The translations under genes and the position numbers were made by a program. This document shows, in pieces, positions 34,954 through 46,382 of a stretch of DNA of 64,000 nt. Source of the stretch: Laetiporus sulphureus 93-53 (taxonomy: Eukaryota; Basidiomycota; Agaricomycetes; Polyporales; Laetiporaceae); assembly GCF_001632365.1 (NCBI RefSeq), contig NW_024468550.1, positions 288,888 to 352,887 of the forward strand, in the 5' to 3' direction. Below the pieces are notes generated by a model, which worked only from the letters and a program-made list of their open reading frames with translations, searched no databases and was not told the origin of the DNA. The stretch's first letter is position 1. Every line of letters begins with the position of its first letter.

Positions 34954-36321
34954 TTATGCGCCGGCTTTGCCCAATAATGCATAGCCGCTCCCTTGAGGCC
35001 CATAGAGCTAGAGATACGGGACGATCACCTAGTCAGCAAAACTCTCACCGAAAACTGTCCTCATCCTCACCTTGCTGTAACAGCGATTGCAGAACGGGTT
35101 TCCGTCCCGCTCGTTCAGTCTAGTCGAGTCGAGGAGGGTATTGCACTCCGTGCACCTGAGGCAGCCCTTGTGATAAGTCTTCCCAATTGCCTTGATCTGC
35201 TCCGCAAAGTACACCGCCTGCCCGCACTTGGGACACCGCGGGGTCCCTCCCCACTGCCTCCCCGTTGCCGCAGGTGATACCGGAATGCTGCTCGCACCGC
35301 TCAGGGCAGCCCCGTACCGCGTGCCCGTGTGCGTCGGCAGGGGAACATTCATCCGGGATCCCACGTCGGGGTACTCTGGCGCGCCGGCGTCGAAGACGGA
35401 CTGACTGGTGCTGACGGAGATGGTGCTGAAGCGGTTGCGAATAGGGCTGAGGGGTACGGTCCGTGGGAAGCCCGTCGAGCTGCGGCCAGTATGTGTAGCG
35501 GTCGAGCCAAAGTCATCGTTCTGCACAACGAGCTGCTCCTTGACCTCTTCTTCCTCCCGCTGCTCATCATTTGGTCCCTCATTTGTACCATCTCGTACGG
35601 GACTCCATGCGCGAGCAGGCCGCATTCGCGGCGAATAAGACGACATAGCCGAAGTAGGCGTGTCTAAAGACCCGCCGTGCCGCCGAGGTGGCAAGGAAGG
35701 CGGCCTGTCCATATGCAACGGCGGGGATCCAGTTCGAGTAGGTAGGACCGCGATGCGACGGGTGGGGGATGTCGTGGGGGACGAAGGCGAGAGGAATACC
35801 TCGTCGCGGTTCGGCAAGTTAGCGAGCCTGAGATCTTGCATAGCAAACAGCTTGACATGACAGTTCTTGCTGCATTATATATGTGAATCATTGGGATCAA
35901 TCGTGAAACACATTGAATGCGCACCAGTAAGGCTACGCAACGCGAGTTGCGCATGAACTGTGCATGAGCATGACGTAACGGAACTGACTCAGGCACCCAC
36001 CTCCTCGTCGTGTTCTAACAGACTGTAAGAGTCCAATCGCTTGCCGCAAGAGGTGCACGTCAAACATGGCTTGAAGAGGGTGAGCAACGGCGATTCAAAT
36101 GTATTGATTAGACTACCTTATGGTATATCTGCACGAGTAACGTTAGCATGACTGCGGTGGCTGCAGATTCGGCCATCATCCTACCTTGCGACCTGGTCCC
36201 ATAGTCTGAACGCTACAAGTCAAGCACGGCTACATTGTGAATGTTAACCACATACCTGTTCCGCGGCATAGACCACTTTGCCGCATCTTGCGCAGAGGGG
36301 AGTACCGCCGAATGAGGGCAT
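34954..36321 (-). CDS. Two-LIM-domain protein with 8-, 12- and 21-nt exons
   Basis: Exons (minus): 36321-36256, 36205-36185, 36128-36117, 36069-36001, 35932-35925, 35869-35071, 35007-34954; sum 1029 nt, 342 residues. LIM1 (about residues 10-62): CARCGKVVYAAEQ, then YHKPCLTCTSCGKRL, then PYCKNCH. Its pieces come from six exons, including a 12-nt exon for IYHK and an 8-nt exon, CCTTACTG, that supplies Pro-Tyr and most of a zinc-binding Cys codon. A Ser/Pro-rich linker of about 200 residues follows. LIM2 (about 271-325) reads CPKCGQAVYFAEQIKAIGKT, YHKGCLRCTEC and FCNRCYSK. The C-terminus LYGPQGSGYALLGKAGA resembles the Gly-rich tail after LIM domains in CRP-type proteins. Probably an adaptor in actin or cell-wall signalling; the exact orthologue is not identified. 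Confidence 0.92.
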
Positions 36322-36576
36322 GGTGCAGGGTAGCAGCTTCAGCGCTTATCCGACGCACCACGGAAGTCCTATTGAATACACGTGACTTCGGTCCCATGCC
36401 GTCCGGGTGGCGGTGACGGCCGGAGATTACCGGATTCTCCCACGGGTTGTCCGGAGTTACAAATTTAATGAGGACCACTTTTTTCCAGTGCCCTAACCTC
36501 CACCGTCCTCGTTCCCCAGACCATCTAGACACGCTCTCCTTCCGTCTCTCTCTTTTTTCACTCTTAGGAATTCATC

Positions 36577-37407
36577 ATGTCCGACGATGAGCAGCACAAC
36601 CACAATTTCGAACAGGTTCGTGCTGCACCGCCGCCCTCCATCATGACTTGCCTTGTTGACGCGTTTACCTGCCGTCCTCTCTAGGCCAGCGCCGGGGCCT
36701 CGCTGACGTTCCCTATGCAATGCTCCGCTCTTCGGAAGAACGGGCACGTTGTGGTAAAAGGTTAGATGGACGCATCGTGTGTAATTCTCGTGGCTTATCG
36801 TTATTCTGGTGGCAGGCCGCCCCTGCAAGATCGTTGAGATGTCGACCTCTAAGACCGGCAAGCATGGGCACGCCAAGGTCCATCTTGTTGGCATTGATGT
36901 ACGTTTCCTTTTTTTGTTCCTTTCGCTGCCGTTGTTTACTTGATTGCAGATTTTCACCGGCAAAAAGCTGGTAAGTCACGGCGAAGAGCGTTTAGGCGCG
37001 TGTGCAATGTCCTCATAAGCATCAACGATTTACAGGAGGATATCTCTCCCTCCACGCACAACATGGATGTCCCTAACGTTTTCCGTAACGAATATCAGCT
37101 TGTGAGTACTCCTTGACGTAATTGATTGCCGTTGATTGGACGACTCATCATTGCCAATAGGTCAACATCGATGATGGTTTCCTCAACCTGATGACTCAGG
37201 ATGGAACCGCCAAGGATGATGTTAAAGTGCCGGAGGGTGAGCTCGGCGAGCAGATCAGCGCCTCTTTCGATGAGGGAAAGGATCTGCTTGTCACGATTGT
37301 CAGTGCTATGGGCGAGGAGCAGGTGCGTCATTCTTACACAAGATGGCGTTCGTCTTAACGTCTCTCTCTAGGCCATCTCCTGGAAGGAGGCTCCCAAAGG
37401 TTCTTAG
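36577..37407 (+). CDS. Translation factor eIF5A (hypusinated)
   Basis: Exons 36577-36615, 36685-36760, 36816-36898, 36950-36970, 37036-37101, 37161-37322 and 37372-37407 give exactly 160 codons, the standard length. The hypusination loop [12 protein letters not shown] is intact, and Lys54 in TGKHG is the residue modified by deoxyhypusine synthase and hydroxylase. Further hallmarks are [43 protein letters not shown] and the acidic C-terminal OB-fold. The factor relieves ribosome stalling at polyproline and promotes termination. A CT-rich tract (about 36533-36565) just upstream of the ATG is typical of strongly expressed fungal genes. The gene is divergent to the LIM gene with 255 bp between start codons. 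Confidence 0.98.
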
Positions 37408-37781
37408 GTTATTTGTGAGTCTTACGTCACTCAAAGGTGCATCTGCAGGGAGGCTTACTGGACGATTGAAGGTCGCGCGCATCCTTATCTCGGTGTTCTA
37501 TCTTTCTCCTTATCACACGTTTTTACCTTTCTCTGAGCAGTCGTCGTAGTAGTACCCACCAATTCGTGCATGTACTTTGATGTCACCAGCTGTTCATGTA
37601 CTTCACGTCATGTGCACTCGGTAAGACAATGTAGTTGTCAAGTGGAAGTAGAGTGCCCATGTCTACACCGATATTTACGCATACAACGTTGGTCAACACA
37701 CAAGAAATGCATATATAGTCAAGGGTGTTCAGCTGCAAAATATACAGCTAAAGATGAGTCGAAACGCAACAGAATCCGCCA
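37408..37781. other. Convergent intergenic region after eIF5A
   Basis: This is the shared 3' region of eIF5A and the secreted protein gene. A 99-codon plus-strand frame (37570-37869) is antisense to the end of the neighbour and shows no features. Confidence 0.4.
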
Positions 37782-38518
37782 TTACATGGTGCAGATCACC
37801 CAAATCGCTCCGCTGCCGATTGTCGTAGCTGCCACTAGGGTGAAAATAGTGGCAGGAATGCCAAGGTGAAGGCCGAACGGGCCATCCCAGTCAGATGGCA
37901 GCGTGAGAGCGATTTCCGTGGTAGGGACGGTGACGTTCGCGTCGGACAAGCACGCAGCTGAGTAGGCTGCATTACGCATGCGACTTTAGCCCAGTTCGCA
38001 AAGCAATCTTGCAGAGATCTGGCACGTACCGGTCAGCGCGGTGGCGGAGCCCGCCCTCGGATCGGGCATCGGGAGGTCCTCTGCGATCAACGCGTCGAAC
38101 ATGCATTGCTCGCAACTGGTGATGAGAGTGACCGTCGTGCTGTTGCACAGGCAGCTATTGCTCGTGCCGCAGCTCTGCAAATGTCGTCAGTCTGAATCCT
38201 GCTCGTATGCGATGCTGGCGTACCGTGATAGCAGTTTGCGCGGACGTGCATTGTGATTGGCACTGTGTGTGGCTCGACGTTAGCACGATGATGAGGTCGT
38301 AATGGTCTTGTTACTCACGGTAGTGGTGAGGTAGGTGTCGTTCACCGTAAGGAACTCGCTGGCAGGGACAATCCCGACGGTCCCACCAACAGTAATGTTC
38401 AGAGCAAGCACTGCAAAAACAATATTAGAAGCAACAACCCCTGCAAAATCAGCATAAACGTACCTCGGCTCGCAAGCACAGTGAACAGCAGGAAGATGGT
38501 ATACACAAACGAAAGCAT
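37782..38518 (-). CDS. Small secreted or GPI-anchored Cys-rich protein
   Basis: Exons (minus): 38518-38464, 38410-38319, 38262-38224, 38174-38030, 37966-37782; 171 residues. The N-terminus MLSFVYTIFLLFTVLASRVLA is a signal peptide, and the C-terminus ends in a hydrophobic stretch (IPATIFTLVAATTIGSGAIWV) that fits a GPI-attachment signal or a membrane anchor. In between are paired cysteines (CQSQC, SCGTSNSCLC, SCEQC, AACL) and several N-glycosylation sequons (NIT, NDT, NST, NVT). The pattern is common in basidiomycete surface proteins of unknown role. I do not recognise a named family. It is convergent with eIF5A and in tandem with the TAF8-like gene. Confidence 0.82.
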
Positions 38519-38866
38519 CGCGACTCCGTAGTGAAAGAAGAAAAGATGATCAATAAGCAATGAGAGGTCGTCCTACCAGAGGAGCAGTGAATGAAAGGAA
38601 CAAGGAAGAGCAGGGTGCGGCGGCCATCTCGAGCGTTGCTTTTTGTGCACCTTCCCATGCGGCCAGTGCCATAGTGACTATCACATCCGTCAGCTCGGTC
38701 CTCAATCAATCTAGCATGCCACTTCTCGACGGCGGCGGTGTCTCGGGAATTCTGCAGTGTAATTATAGCAATAGTAGCGGTGGAATATTTATACACTGCC
38801 GACAACAGCAATGATATCGATAACAATGCTCCGATCACGAATGAACAGTCTGTCTCTCGTCCAAAT
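38519..38866. other. Intergenic region between secreted protein and TAF8-like genes
   Basis: 348 bp serving as promoter of the secreted protein gene and 3' region of the TAF8-like gene. Overlapping short frames on both strands show no features. Confidence 0.4.
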
Positions 38867-40774
38867 TCAGCTCGTCCTGCTCTCGCCTCTGCTCCTTAGA
38901 GGCGGCATGTTCACCCCCGCCTGTACACTCCCTCTACCCCTCCGCACGATGAGAGGCTCGTGGAACCGCTTCTGCTCGTAGTCCCACGTGGCATACAGTC
39001 GTGCGTCCGGAAGCGGCTTTGAAGGCGTTTCTGCATCCTTCGACACGCCGTTCACGCCCTCCTTCCCCTTTCCCGCATTCGGCGGGGCAGGTGGTGTTGG
39101 CGGCGCATTGGTGTTCCACGGTGCGCTGACCCCAGGCCCATATACGAGCCGCTGGGTGCCGCGTTGCAGAACAGGCGGATGTGTCAGGCGCGTTACGCGG
39201 GAATATACAGGTCCCTGCGAGGATGCATTTGAATATGTGCTCGTACAAAGGGAGATCTCCACGTCCATGCACTCACCGATAGCACCTGGCGGGCCAAAGT
39301 CGGTATCCGTGACGTCTGCAAGCTGAGAAGAGGAGTGATACGCTCTGTGGAGGCCACAGGTTTAGGCGGCGTGAAGGGAAGGTTGGACTTCTTGTCTTCT
39401 TCGTTCTTCACTTCAGTCGGTGTCGGCGGCCCTTTCGACACCTGCACTGGGAATGAAGGACCCATCGCGGCGACACGTGGGACATTCGGAGCTGTTGTTG
39501 AGAATAATGACGGCGTGGGATCCCACCGTGGTTGGGCTTCTGCCTGCGCTAGGAATCCGAGCGCGACTCTGTATCGTGCAGGATTGACAGAGGTGACCAG
39601 CGGTGGCGGCGGATGCGTTAAGACATGGTGGTATGCTCCCAGAAGGGCAGGCTGGACTTGTGGCGTCGGCAAGCGTGACTGAGTTTGCATACCATTCGTA
39701 GGAGGGCTAGAAGGCGTGGTTGGGAGATGCCACGATGGCAACGAAGCAAGTGTGGATTGCTCATATGGGACAGTAGTGAGGTAATCAGCGGATGATGCAG
39801 ACTGCGTTATCTGCGAAGGAGGCGGCGTCGCAAGGCGTTCGACCTTGATGGGATTCGGGACCACAGCAAGATCAAGTGGCGCAGGCGAAGGAGAATGTGC
39901 AGGAGAGTTGGTGGGGAAAGGAGGAAGATGGTCAGGCACATATGATGGCGGTCTCCAGCTGGCTGTTCGTGGTCGTTTGCGAGGAGGGGTAGAAGGGTTG
40001 GAAATTGGAGACGGTGGTAATTTCGGTGATGAGAGTGGCGGTATTGTAGAGTCATCAGCTTTGCGTTTCAATGACATCGCGTCTTCCTGTGTACGACCTT
40101 CAGATGATAATTCAGGGGCCTCCGTCGATTCCTCCTGTTCCTTGTCCTCCTCGCTCTCACCCAACTCTTCATCCTCATACTCTTCTTCTGATAACATTGG
40201 GCTGGGAACGCGTCCGTAGAACAATGATATCGCGTCGTCGCGGTCTACCCGTAGGCCAGTCGCGAGCGCGGCTATAACGGATTGAATCAAGATGACCAGG
40301 GCACCGAGCACAACCTGGCTGACCTCTGAATTCGCCCAGGTCTTCCATTCTCCTCGCTGTGTGGATGGCATACCGCGATAGATCCCTCCCATCTGTCGCG
40401 TAGTATTGACTGAGTTCGTCCACACCGACACCGAGTTCGTCGAGCGCAGAGACCGCGTCGCGAACGGAGAGACTGAGCCTGCCGGCGTGTTGTGCGTACT
40501 TGGCGCATGTAGTCGTCAGGAGCGCGAGATAGCGCACAAGGAGATCTGTGAGGACCTGGCTGGCCTGTGTTGACGAGCGAGAGAAGTTGTTGGCATGAAG
40601 AGTCTCGAAAGTGACGGTCTCGAGCAGTTTCCTTGCGCCTCCATCCATGAGCCCAGGATTGTTGAGGCTCGTAGTCGTCGGCAGTCGTAGTTGGATCTCG
40701 TGTTCAAGTGCCGCCACAAATATTTTCATCTCCGCGGCCGCCCTTGTCGATCGCTCTCTCGTCATCGCGCTCAT
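38867..40774 (-). CDS. TAF8-like TFIID subunit (histone-fold, Bromo_TP)
   Basis: Exons (minus): 40774-40324, 40271-39277, 39214-38867; 597 residues. Residues about 43-105 (MDGGARKLLETVTFETLHAN, then QASQVLTDLLVRYLALLTTT, then GRLSLSVRDAVSALDELGV) form a histone fold of the bromodomain-associated type used by TAF3, TAF8 and SPT7. The middle region has a KRKADDSTIPPL stretch and the motif SYVPDHLPPFP, which matches the C-terminal TAF8 motif PDxLPPFP. There is no PHD finger, which argues against TAF3 of the animal type. Expected role: pairing with TAF10 in TFIID assembly. The rest is Pro/Ser-rich. The start is uncertain (Met at 40774, 40765 or 40648), all upstream of the histone fold. Confidence 0.82.
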
Positions 40775-40782
40775 CGTTCCTC

Positions 40783-42331
40783 ATGTGTGGCCGCTATTCA
40801 TTGAATCTTTCTGTGAGTATATGCGCGTAGTAAGACGACGACGATTGAGCCTCTTTCCGTAGCACGCCGAGATACAACAATTACACGGCTACAATGTCCA
40901 CGTCGGTGAATGGATAGGCCAGGATCAGTTTGTGCCTCGGTATGCGCCACGATATCCCAGCTTGTGAGCTTGCTATCTGACGATATCTACAGGTATAATA
41001 TCGCACCACGCTCCCAAGCACCTGTTCTGCGCAGGAGAGAACCGAGCGAGAACAGCGAGGACGGCCAGTCTGATGAACTCATTCTGCAGACCATGAAATG
41101 GGGACTCGTGCCTCACTGGAGCAAGCATGAGCAGTTCTCCTACAGCACCTTTAATGCTCGCTACGAGGCCGTTGTTGAGGGAACAGGGATATGGGCAAGC
41201 ATCAGAGGAAAGCGACGCTGTGCTGTCATCTGCGAAGGGTACGGTTGTATGCATTCTGATGCTAGCTCACTTTTCATCGGGCAAAGCGCAGATACTACGA
41301 ATGGCAAAAGAAGGGCAATGAGCGCCTTCCCCACTTTATGAAACATAAGAACGGCCACCTTATGCTACTTGCTGGTCTCTACGACAAGTCATTCGTTGAA
41401 GGTTGCTCCCCAGACCTTCATTCGCGCGGCTTTCCTGGCTAATGGTTCCTTGCGTGCAGAAGAGAGCGAGCCCCTTTGGACGTTCACTGTTATCACCACA
41501 GATGCCACCAAGAATTTCCAATGGCTGCACGACAGACAGCCGGTCATCCTTCCCTCCCTCGAAGCGCTCAACACATGGCTCGATACCTCGTCGCAAAAAT
41601 GGAGCGATGACCTCACCAAACTCGTGCAGCCGTACCACTACCCCGACTATCCCCTCGAGTGGTGAGCTCACATACGACTAACTATCCTCTCAACTCAGGT
41701 CCCGCTAGTTACCAAGTCCCGAAGGAGGTAGGGAAGGTCGGTAACGAGTCTCCAAGCTTCATACAGCCTATAGGGGCGAGGAAAGATGGCATCGAGGCCA
41801 TGTTCGCTCGTCAAAAGCAGATCACTTCTTCTCCTGGTAAGGGTAAAAGGAAGAGGAGCACATCGCCAGTCATGCCTGTAACCCCAACGAAACACAAGTC
41901 TGCAGCCAAGAAATCCCATACGAAACCCGAAACGGAGAGGACGAACGCCGAATATGAACATACAGACGTTGAAAGCAGCGGTCAGCCCTCCACTTCTGTA
42001 TACGAGGTATGTTTTCGGTGTTCGGTTCGTACGGGCCCACATAACGGACTGATGTCTGTGTCATGCACAGGAGACGACGTCTGAGGCTGAAGAAAAGCCT
42101 GCTGGGAGCCCTCATTCTAGTGTAAGTTCGCAAACAGCATTCAGCAGGCGTAGCCATGCGTTCATGATGATTTTAGCATGCCCGTCAGGCTGCAAAGCCA
42201 TCGAAGGTGAGCGAACCTCTTTTAGTAGTCTTCTTCGCAGGACGAATGATCTCTAGACTTCACCTAAGAAGCCGCGACTGGAGAGGAGGCCTTCTTCGAA
42301 CAAGACCACTGGTTTCTTCAAGAAAACTTAG
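40783..42331 (+). CDS. HMCES-like SRAP-domain protein (abasic-site DNA-protein crosslink sensor)
   Basis: Exons 40783-40812, 40863-40939, 40993-41238, 41292-41401, 41460-41661, 41709-42006, 42071-42121, 42177-42206, 42257-42331; 372 residues. It begins MCGRYSL: after Met removal the Cys becomes the catalytic N-terminus that crosslinks to abasic sites, so this start is fixed. Other SRAP hallmarks are RYNIAPRSQAPVL, MKWGLVPHWSK, FNARYE (Asn and Arg), CAVICEGYYEWQK (Glu), LLAGLYD, FTVITTDA and LHDRQPVILP (His). YQVPKEVGKVGNESPSFIQP follows the domain. The C-terminal tail is Lys/Ser-rich and ends SSNKTTGFFKKT, reminiscent of the PCNA-binding end of human HMCES but without the Gln. Its start codon lies 8 bp from that of the divergent TAF8-like gene. 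Confidence 0.96.
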
Positions 42332-42690
42332 TTCGCATAATCACCATCTACGTCGTTTAATTGATCATGTATAATCACGCAATAGACTTTATCATTTGCC
42401 ACTGCCAAATCAATCTTTTGTCTGCAGGGATGTCATTACCACCAGGCATTTTTGGTAGCTATCGGTACGTAGTAGATATACAGAATGAGGAGGGGCTGAG
42501 ATCTGAAACGATGAGACGCATGACTGAATAAAAAAGAGGACGCGATGGAGAGACGAAAGCCGGAGAGCAAGATGAATGAGAAAGAGACGATAGCCTAAGA
42601 CATCGTGCATCAAGCAGAGAGTTCGACTGACTCACGAAGCACACACACTACTGGTAGCAAAAAACCCACAAGTCGACATTACCTCAGCAC
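42332..42690. other. Convergent intergenic region
   Basis: 359 bp between the 3' ends of the HMCES and DEF1-like genes. Only short minus-strand frames without features are present. Confidence 0.4.
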
Positions 42691-45600
42691 CTACTGCCAA
42701 TATCCCTGCTGCTGCCTCGGCTGGTATGAATAGAAAGCGTTTGCATCAGAGCCGCCCTGAGGGTAGCCCAGCGGACCTTGGCCTTGAGCTTGATGCTGCT
42801 GCGCCTGCTGGCTCTGTGGCACACCAGACGCGCTCGCGCCGAACCGCTGTGGAGTGTAGAAGCCCCCTTGCGACGGCTGCTGCACGCCGCCCCTCGTCTG
42901 CGGGCCTTGCCCAACGCCGCCTTGTCCCACACCAACATCCTTCACACCCACACTGCTGCCACCGTATGGCTTGTAGACAGCCTCCGGGGAAGCGCCTCCT
43001 ACGCGTTGTCCGAGAGGAGGACCAGAAGACGGACCAGTCGACTGCCCAAGACCCATGAAGCCCTGCATTCCCTGACCAGCAGCACCATACAGCGACTTGC
43101 CGTACTCGGTCGACGGCAAGCCGCTGCCGACGCTCTGCCCGTGCGAGTGCTGTGCGTGGTGCTGGTACCCAATCTCCTCGTACGCACTCGAAGGGTGCTG
43201 TTGTCCGTACAAACTCTGGCCGTAGGGCGACTGAGGCTGGACGGAGCTCGGCGGCTGCTTGGTGGCGGGCGACGGCGCGGACTGTGGACCGGGCGGGCCA
43301 GCTTGGAAAACAGTGGGATACTTGACGAAGGGCTGGGGCACGGTGTAGCCGGAGTTGTAAGGCGAGCCGTAGTACTGGTTCTGCGGGTAAGGGTAGTAGT
43401 ATGGCAGCGGTGGCGGGTAACTCTGCTGGGGGCCCTGGCCGGCGTTCGGCTGCGACTGGTTCCCACCTTGAGAGGAAGGCGCGAGTTGTTGGGATGGTTG
43501 TGAGCTCGCAGGAGGCAAACCAGGCGCACCGTGCGGTTGCTGCTGTGCAGCGGGCAGCCCCTTAATGTCATCGTGACCACTCAGAATGTTGCGGTTGCTG
43601 AAGGCGCTCTGGCCAGAGTACGAATCGTAGAAGTTCTGCTGTAATAGAAGACCCTCTTAGAAGGCAATAAAGGTTGTAACAGGAAGGAAAGCATACCCTC
43701 TGGGTCTCTCCGTATCCGTAGTCGTTTCCTCCGAACCCACCAAGATGGCCCTGGCCTTGGTGCTGCACCTGCTGAGCCAACTGACCGAACGAACCGTAAG
43801 CACTTTCCTGCGACTGGCTCGCGGGAGGGGTAGGAGTATGGAAGTAAGGCGCTTCTGGCTGGCGGAAGTAGGACGGAGTGATGTTCTGCTGCGAGGTCTG
43901 CGGAACGGACGCAGAATGCTGAGGCTGGTTCTGTTCAAGGTGGGAAGGAAGGCTGTGTTGGAGATACTGCTGGTGTTGAGAATGAACCTGCGGTTGCGAC
44001 TGGCTCTGAGACAGTTGATGGCTAGATAATGATTGCTGAGGAAGTGCCTGGGACGAAAACTGTGAGATGGAAGACGAAGAGGGAGTCGAGGGCTGGATGG
44101 ATGCCTGGGTGGGGATTGCAGACTGGGAGAGTGAGGAGGACAAGGAGTGCTGAGTCTGAATGGAGGATGGCTGTTGAGCCTGGGCCTGTGCCTGCTGAGG
44201 AATAGCCTGCTGGAACAGTGTAGGCCCCACGTTGAGGGAAGTCTGAGTCGGAGGAGAGACAACTGCAGGCGCAGGAGCCTCCTGCGGCGGTGCCGGTGCG
44301 CTGGGTGCTGGTGCAGAAGTAGACACCGCAGGGACAGGGCGGGCGAGTTGCGGTTCCGGCGCGCTTGGCGGCTCCGGTGCTCGCGCAGGTATCGGCTCAG
44401 GGGCAGAAGATTCGTGACTGAAGCGAGCAATCAGAAGAGCATTATTCACCAGAGGATGCCGAACATACCTCTCCGTATCCAAATCATCGCCTCCCAAGCT
44501 CAGACTGCCGAATTGCATACCAATCTTCTCAATTCCCGTCCCGAAACTCGAGCTTGGCATGACGACGGCCTGATCGGTCGTCTTGAACTTCGCGCTGACG
44601 CGGTGAACGCCAGATGTCGGACGTGTATGCGCCGCAGGCGTGAGGGGCTTAGCAGGTGCAGCAACCGGCTCGTGTGCCGGGGCCGATCGCTGCACTTGGG
44701 CGGGCAAGGCTGAAGGCGTCGGCTCGGGTACTGCTGCTGGCTCGGGTACCACCTTAACTTCTGTAGTCGGGGCCTTCTGTTCTTCAGGTACAGCGGTCGC
44801 AACTTCCCCTGTCCATGACTCTGCCGCAGGTCGTGTAGAGGGCTCATCATCCCACGGAGGTGGCTGCACGGTGGTAGGCTCCTCCCATCCTTGCTGCACT
44901 GATTCTGACGGGGATTCCGCTCGGGGTGCGGAGGGTGCGCATGTCGCCTCGGCAGCATGCACCGCTGGTGGCGACGGAGCTGCTGCAGAGGTGGGACTGG
45001 GGGCAGATTCAGACGGAAGTGAAGATGTAGGTACGGGCACAGGCGCAGGCACGGGAACAGGTGGTAGTGCTGGCTTCTCATGAGGGCTGTAAGGAATGAG
45101 AAGTTGCGCACACTGCATGTTAGAATGAGTGACTCACCGTGCAATGTCTGCCCACGACTTCTTCGACGTCGCAGGATTTGCGGCAACCTTTGGGGTGACA
45201 ATCCGGTGTGCCGGTTGTGCTGTGGGTGCAGCATGCGCATGCTGAGCAGGAGTTGCTAGTCCATTAGTAGTCGTGTCACCTCCCCACGTTGATGTGTTGT
45301 TCGCCCATGCAGACGTAGATGGTGTCAGGCTAGCTGCGTCTGCGTAGCCAGCTTCAGCACTCCCGTTCACCATCGATGCTGCTGGCTCGTGCACAGCATC
45401 TTCGGCAGGCTTGGGAGTCCCATTTGTCATTGCGGGAAGAGCAGAGGCATCGGAAGCAGCAACCCCCTCAGCCTGCTTCGACGCCGCTACCTCTTCAGAC
45501 TGTGAGGGCTTGGATCGGTGGCCATTGGTCTCGTGGTGACCTCCACGAGCGAACGAACCGCGAGCAGCACCGCCTCGCCCCGGACCACCCCTTCCACCGC

Positions 45601-46013
45601 GTCCACCTCTCCCGCCGCGTGATTCACCACGCTCCCTTGGGGAGGATGCATCCTTCGACTGAGTGTGTGCGGCAGCAGCTTTCTTATCCTTCTTACGGCT
45701 CACAGAACCCCATGTCTGGATACGACCTAGAAAGCGCGCGTCAGCACTGAAGCTAGGAGATTCGCGACCATGCACACCTTCGGATATCCCGTTAGCTACG
45801 GAGTTAACGTCCCCGTTCGCCTCAATCAATGCGTATTGAAGATCTGTAAGATTGGTTGAGCACTTTGGATCGACTTAAAACGAGGGCGGGCGTCATACCT
45901 TCGGCAGACCATTCTGAAAAGGCTTCTTGAAGTTGCTTGACCTGCGCACGGTACTTGTCAGAGGGGGCATCTTGAGCGGGCTGGGACCTGCGGAAGTTGG
46001 AAAACTGGGACAT
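42691..46013 (-). CDS. DEF1-like CUE-domain protein, Gln/Pro-rich (RNA polymerase II degradation factor)
   Basis: Exons (minus): 46013-45899, 45843-45778, 45726-45138, 45086-44469, 44417-43697, 43638-42691; 1018 residues. The N-terminal region (about residues 20-65) QVKQLQEAFSEWSAEDLQYA, LIEANGDVNSVANGISEG, then QTWGSVSRKKDKK is a CUE-like domain with the Trp and basic patch seen in Def1. An RGG-rich stretch, SKKSWADIARP and a TGIEKIGMQFGSLSLGGDDL motif follow, then long Gln-, Pro- and Ser-rich low-complexity sequence to the end. Yeast Def1 recruits the ubiquitin machinery to stalled RNA polymerase II and is also CUE plus Gln-rich, so orthology is likely but rests on the N-terminus. Two introns (45727-45777 and 44418-44468) are each 51 nt and stop-free, so retention would keep the frame. 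Confidence 0.85.
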
Positions 46014-46382
46014 CAGGACTGGAGATGGAGGGATGGTCTTTTGATGGTTTTTTGCAGTTGACCGTAACGAGCAAAACGGGAACGCGTTGCATGCCAGGCG
46101 TCGGTGGCGGGTCTTGTGCGCGAAATTCCAATTCGGTAAGCCCCTTGGTTTGCATTATTAATTGTTATTTATTGCAGATAGCCTTGAGCTGATTTGAAAT
46201 GGAGCGACGACCATCAATCAAGTTGAAGCCTAGTTTGGAGTTCACAGTGCCCTCCCGACACTCACCATCATCACCTCGGCCCCTGGTTGCTTTGGATCCC
46301 GACTGCTCGTCGCATTTTTTGAACTGCCGTGCTGTACATTTACTCGTTTGCTGGTCTCTCTCTTTTGTACATCTCCAGCTAC
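46014..46382. promoter_or_regulatory. Divergent promoter between DEF1-like and phosphatase genes
   Basis: 369 bp separate the two start codons. No clear TATA box is visible in this stretch for either gene. Confidence 0.4.

Noticed and set aside
39277..39330. Alternative reading Leu-Ala-Asp-Val-Thr-Asp at the end of TAF8-like exon 2, implying a frameshift
   Set aside because: Using the strong GTGAGT donor at 39276 with the acceptor at 39215 gives a phase-0 intron of 62 nt and a continuous frame, so no frameshift is needed.
42778..43503. 241-codon plus-strand frame antisense to the DEF1-like gene
   Set aside because: The minus-strand frame is the Gln/Pro-rich tail that joins in frame with the upstream exons; the plus frame is low-complexity complement.
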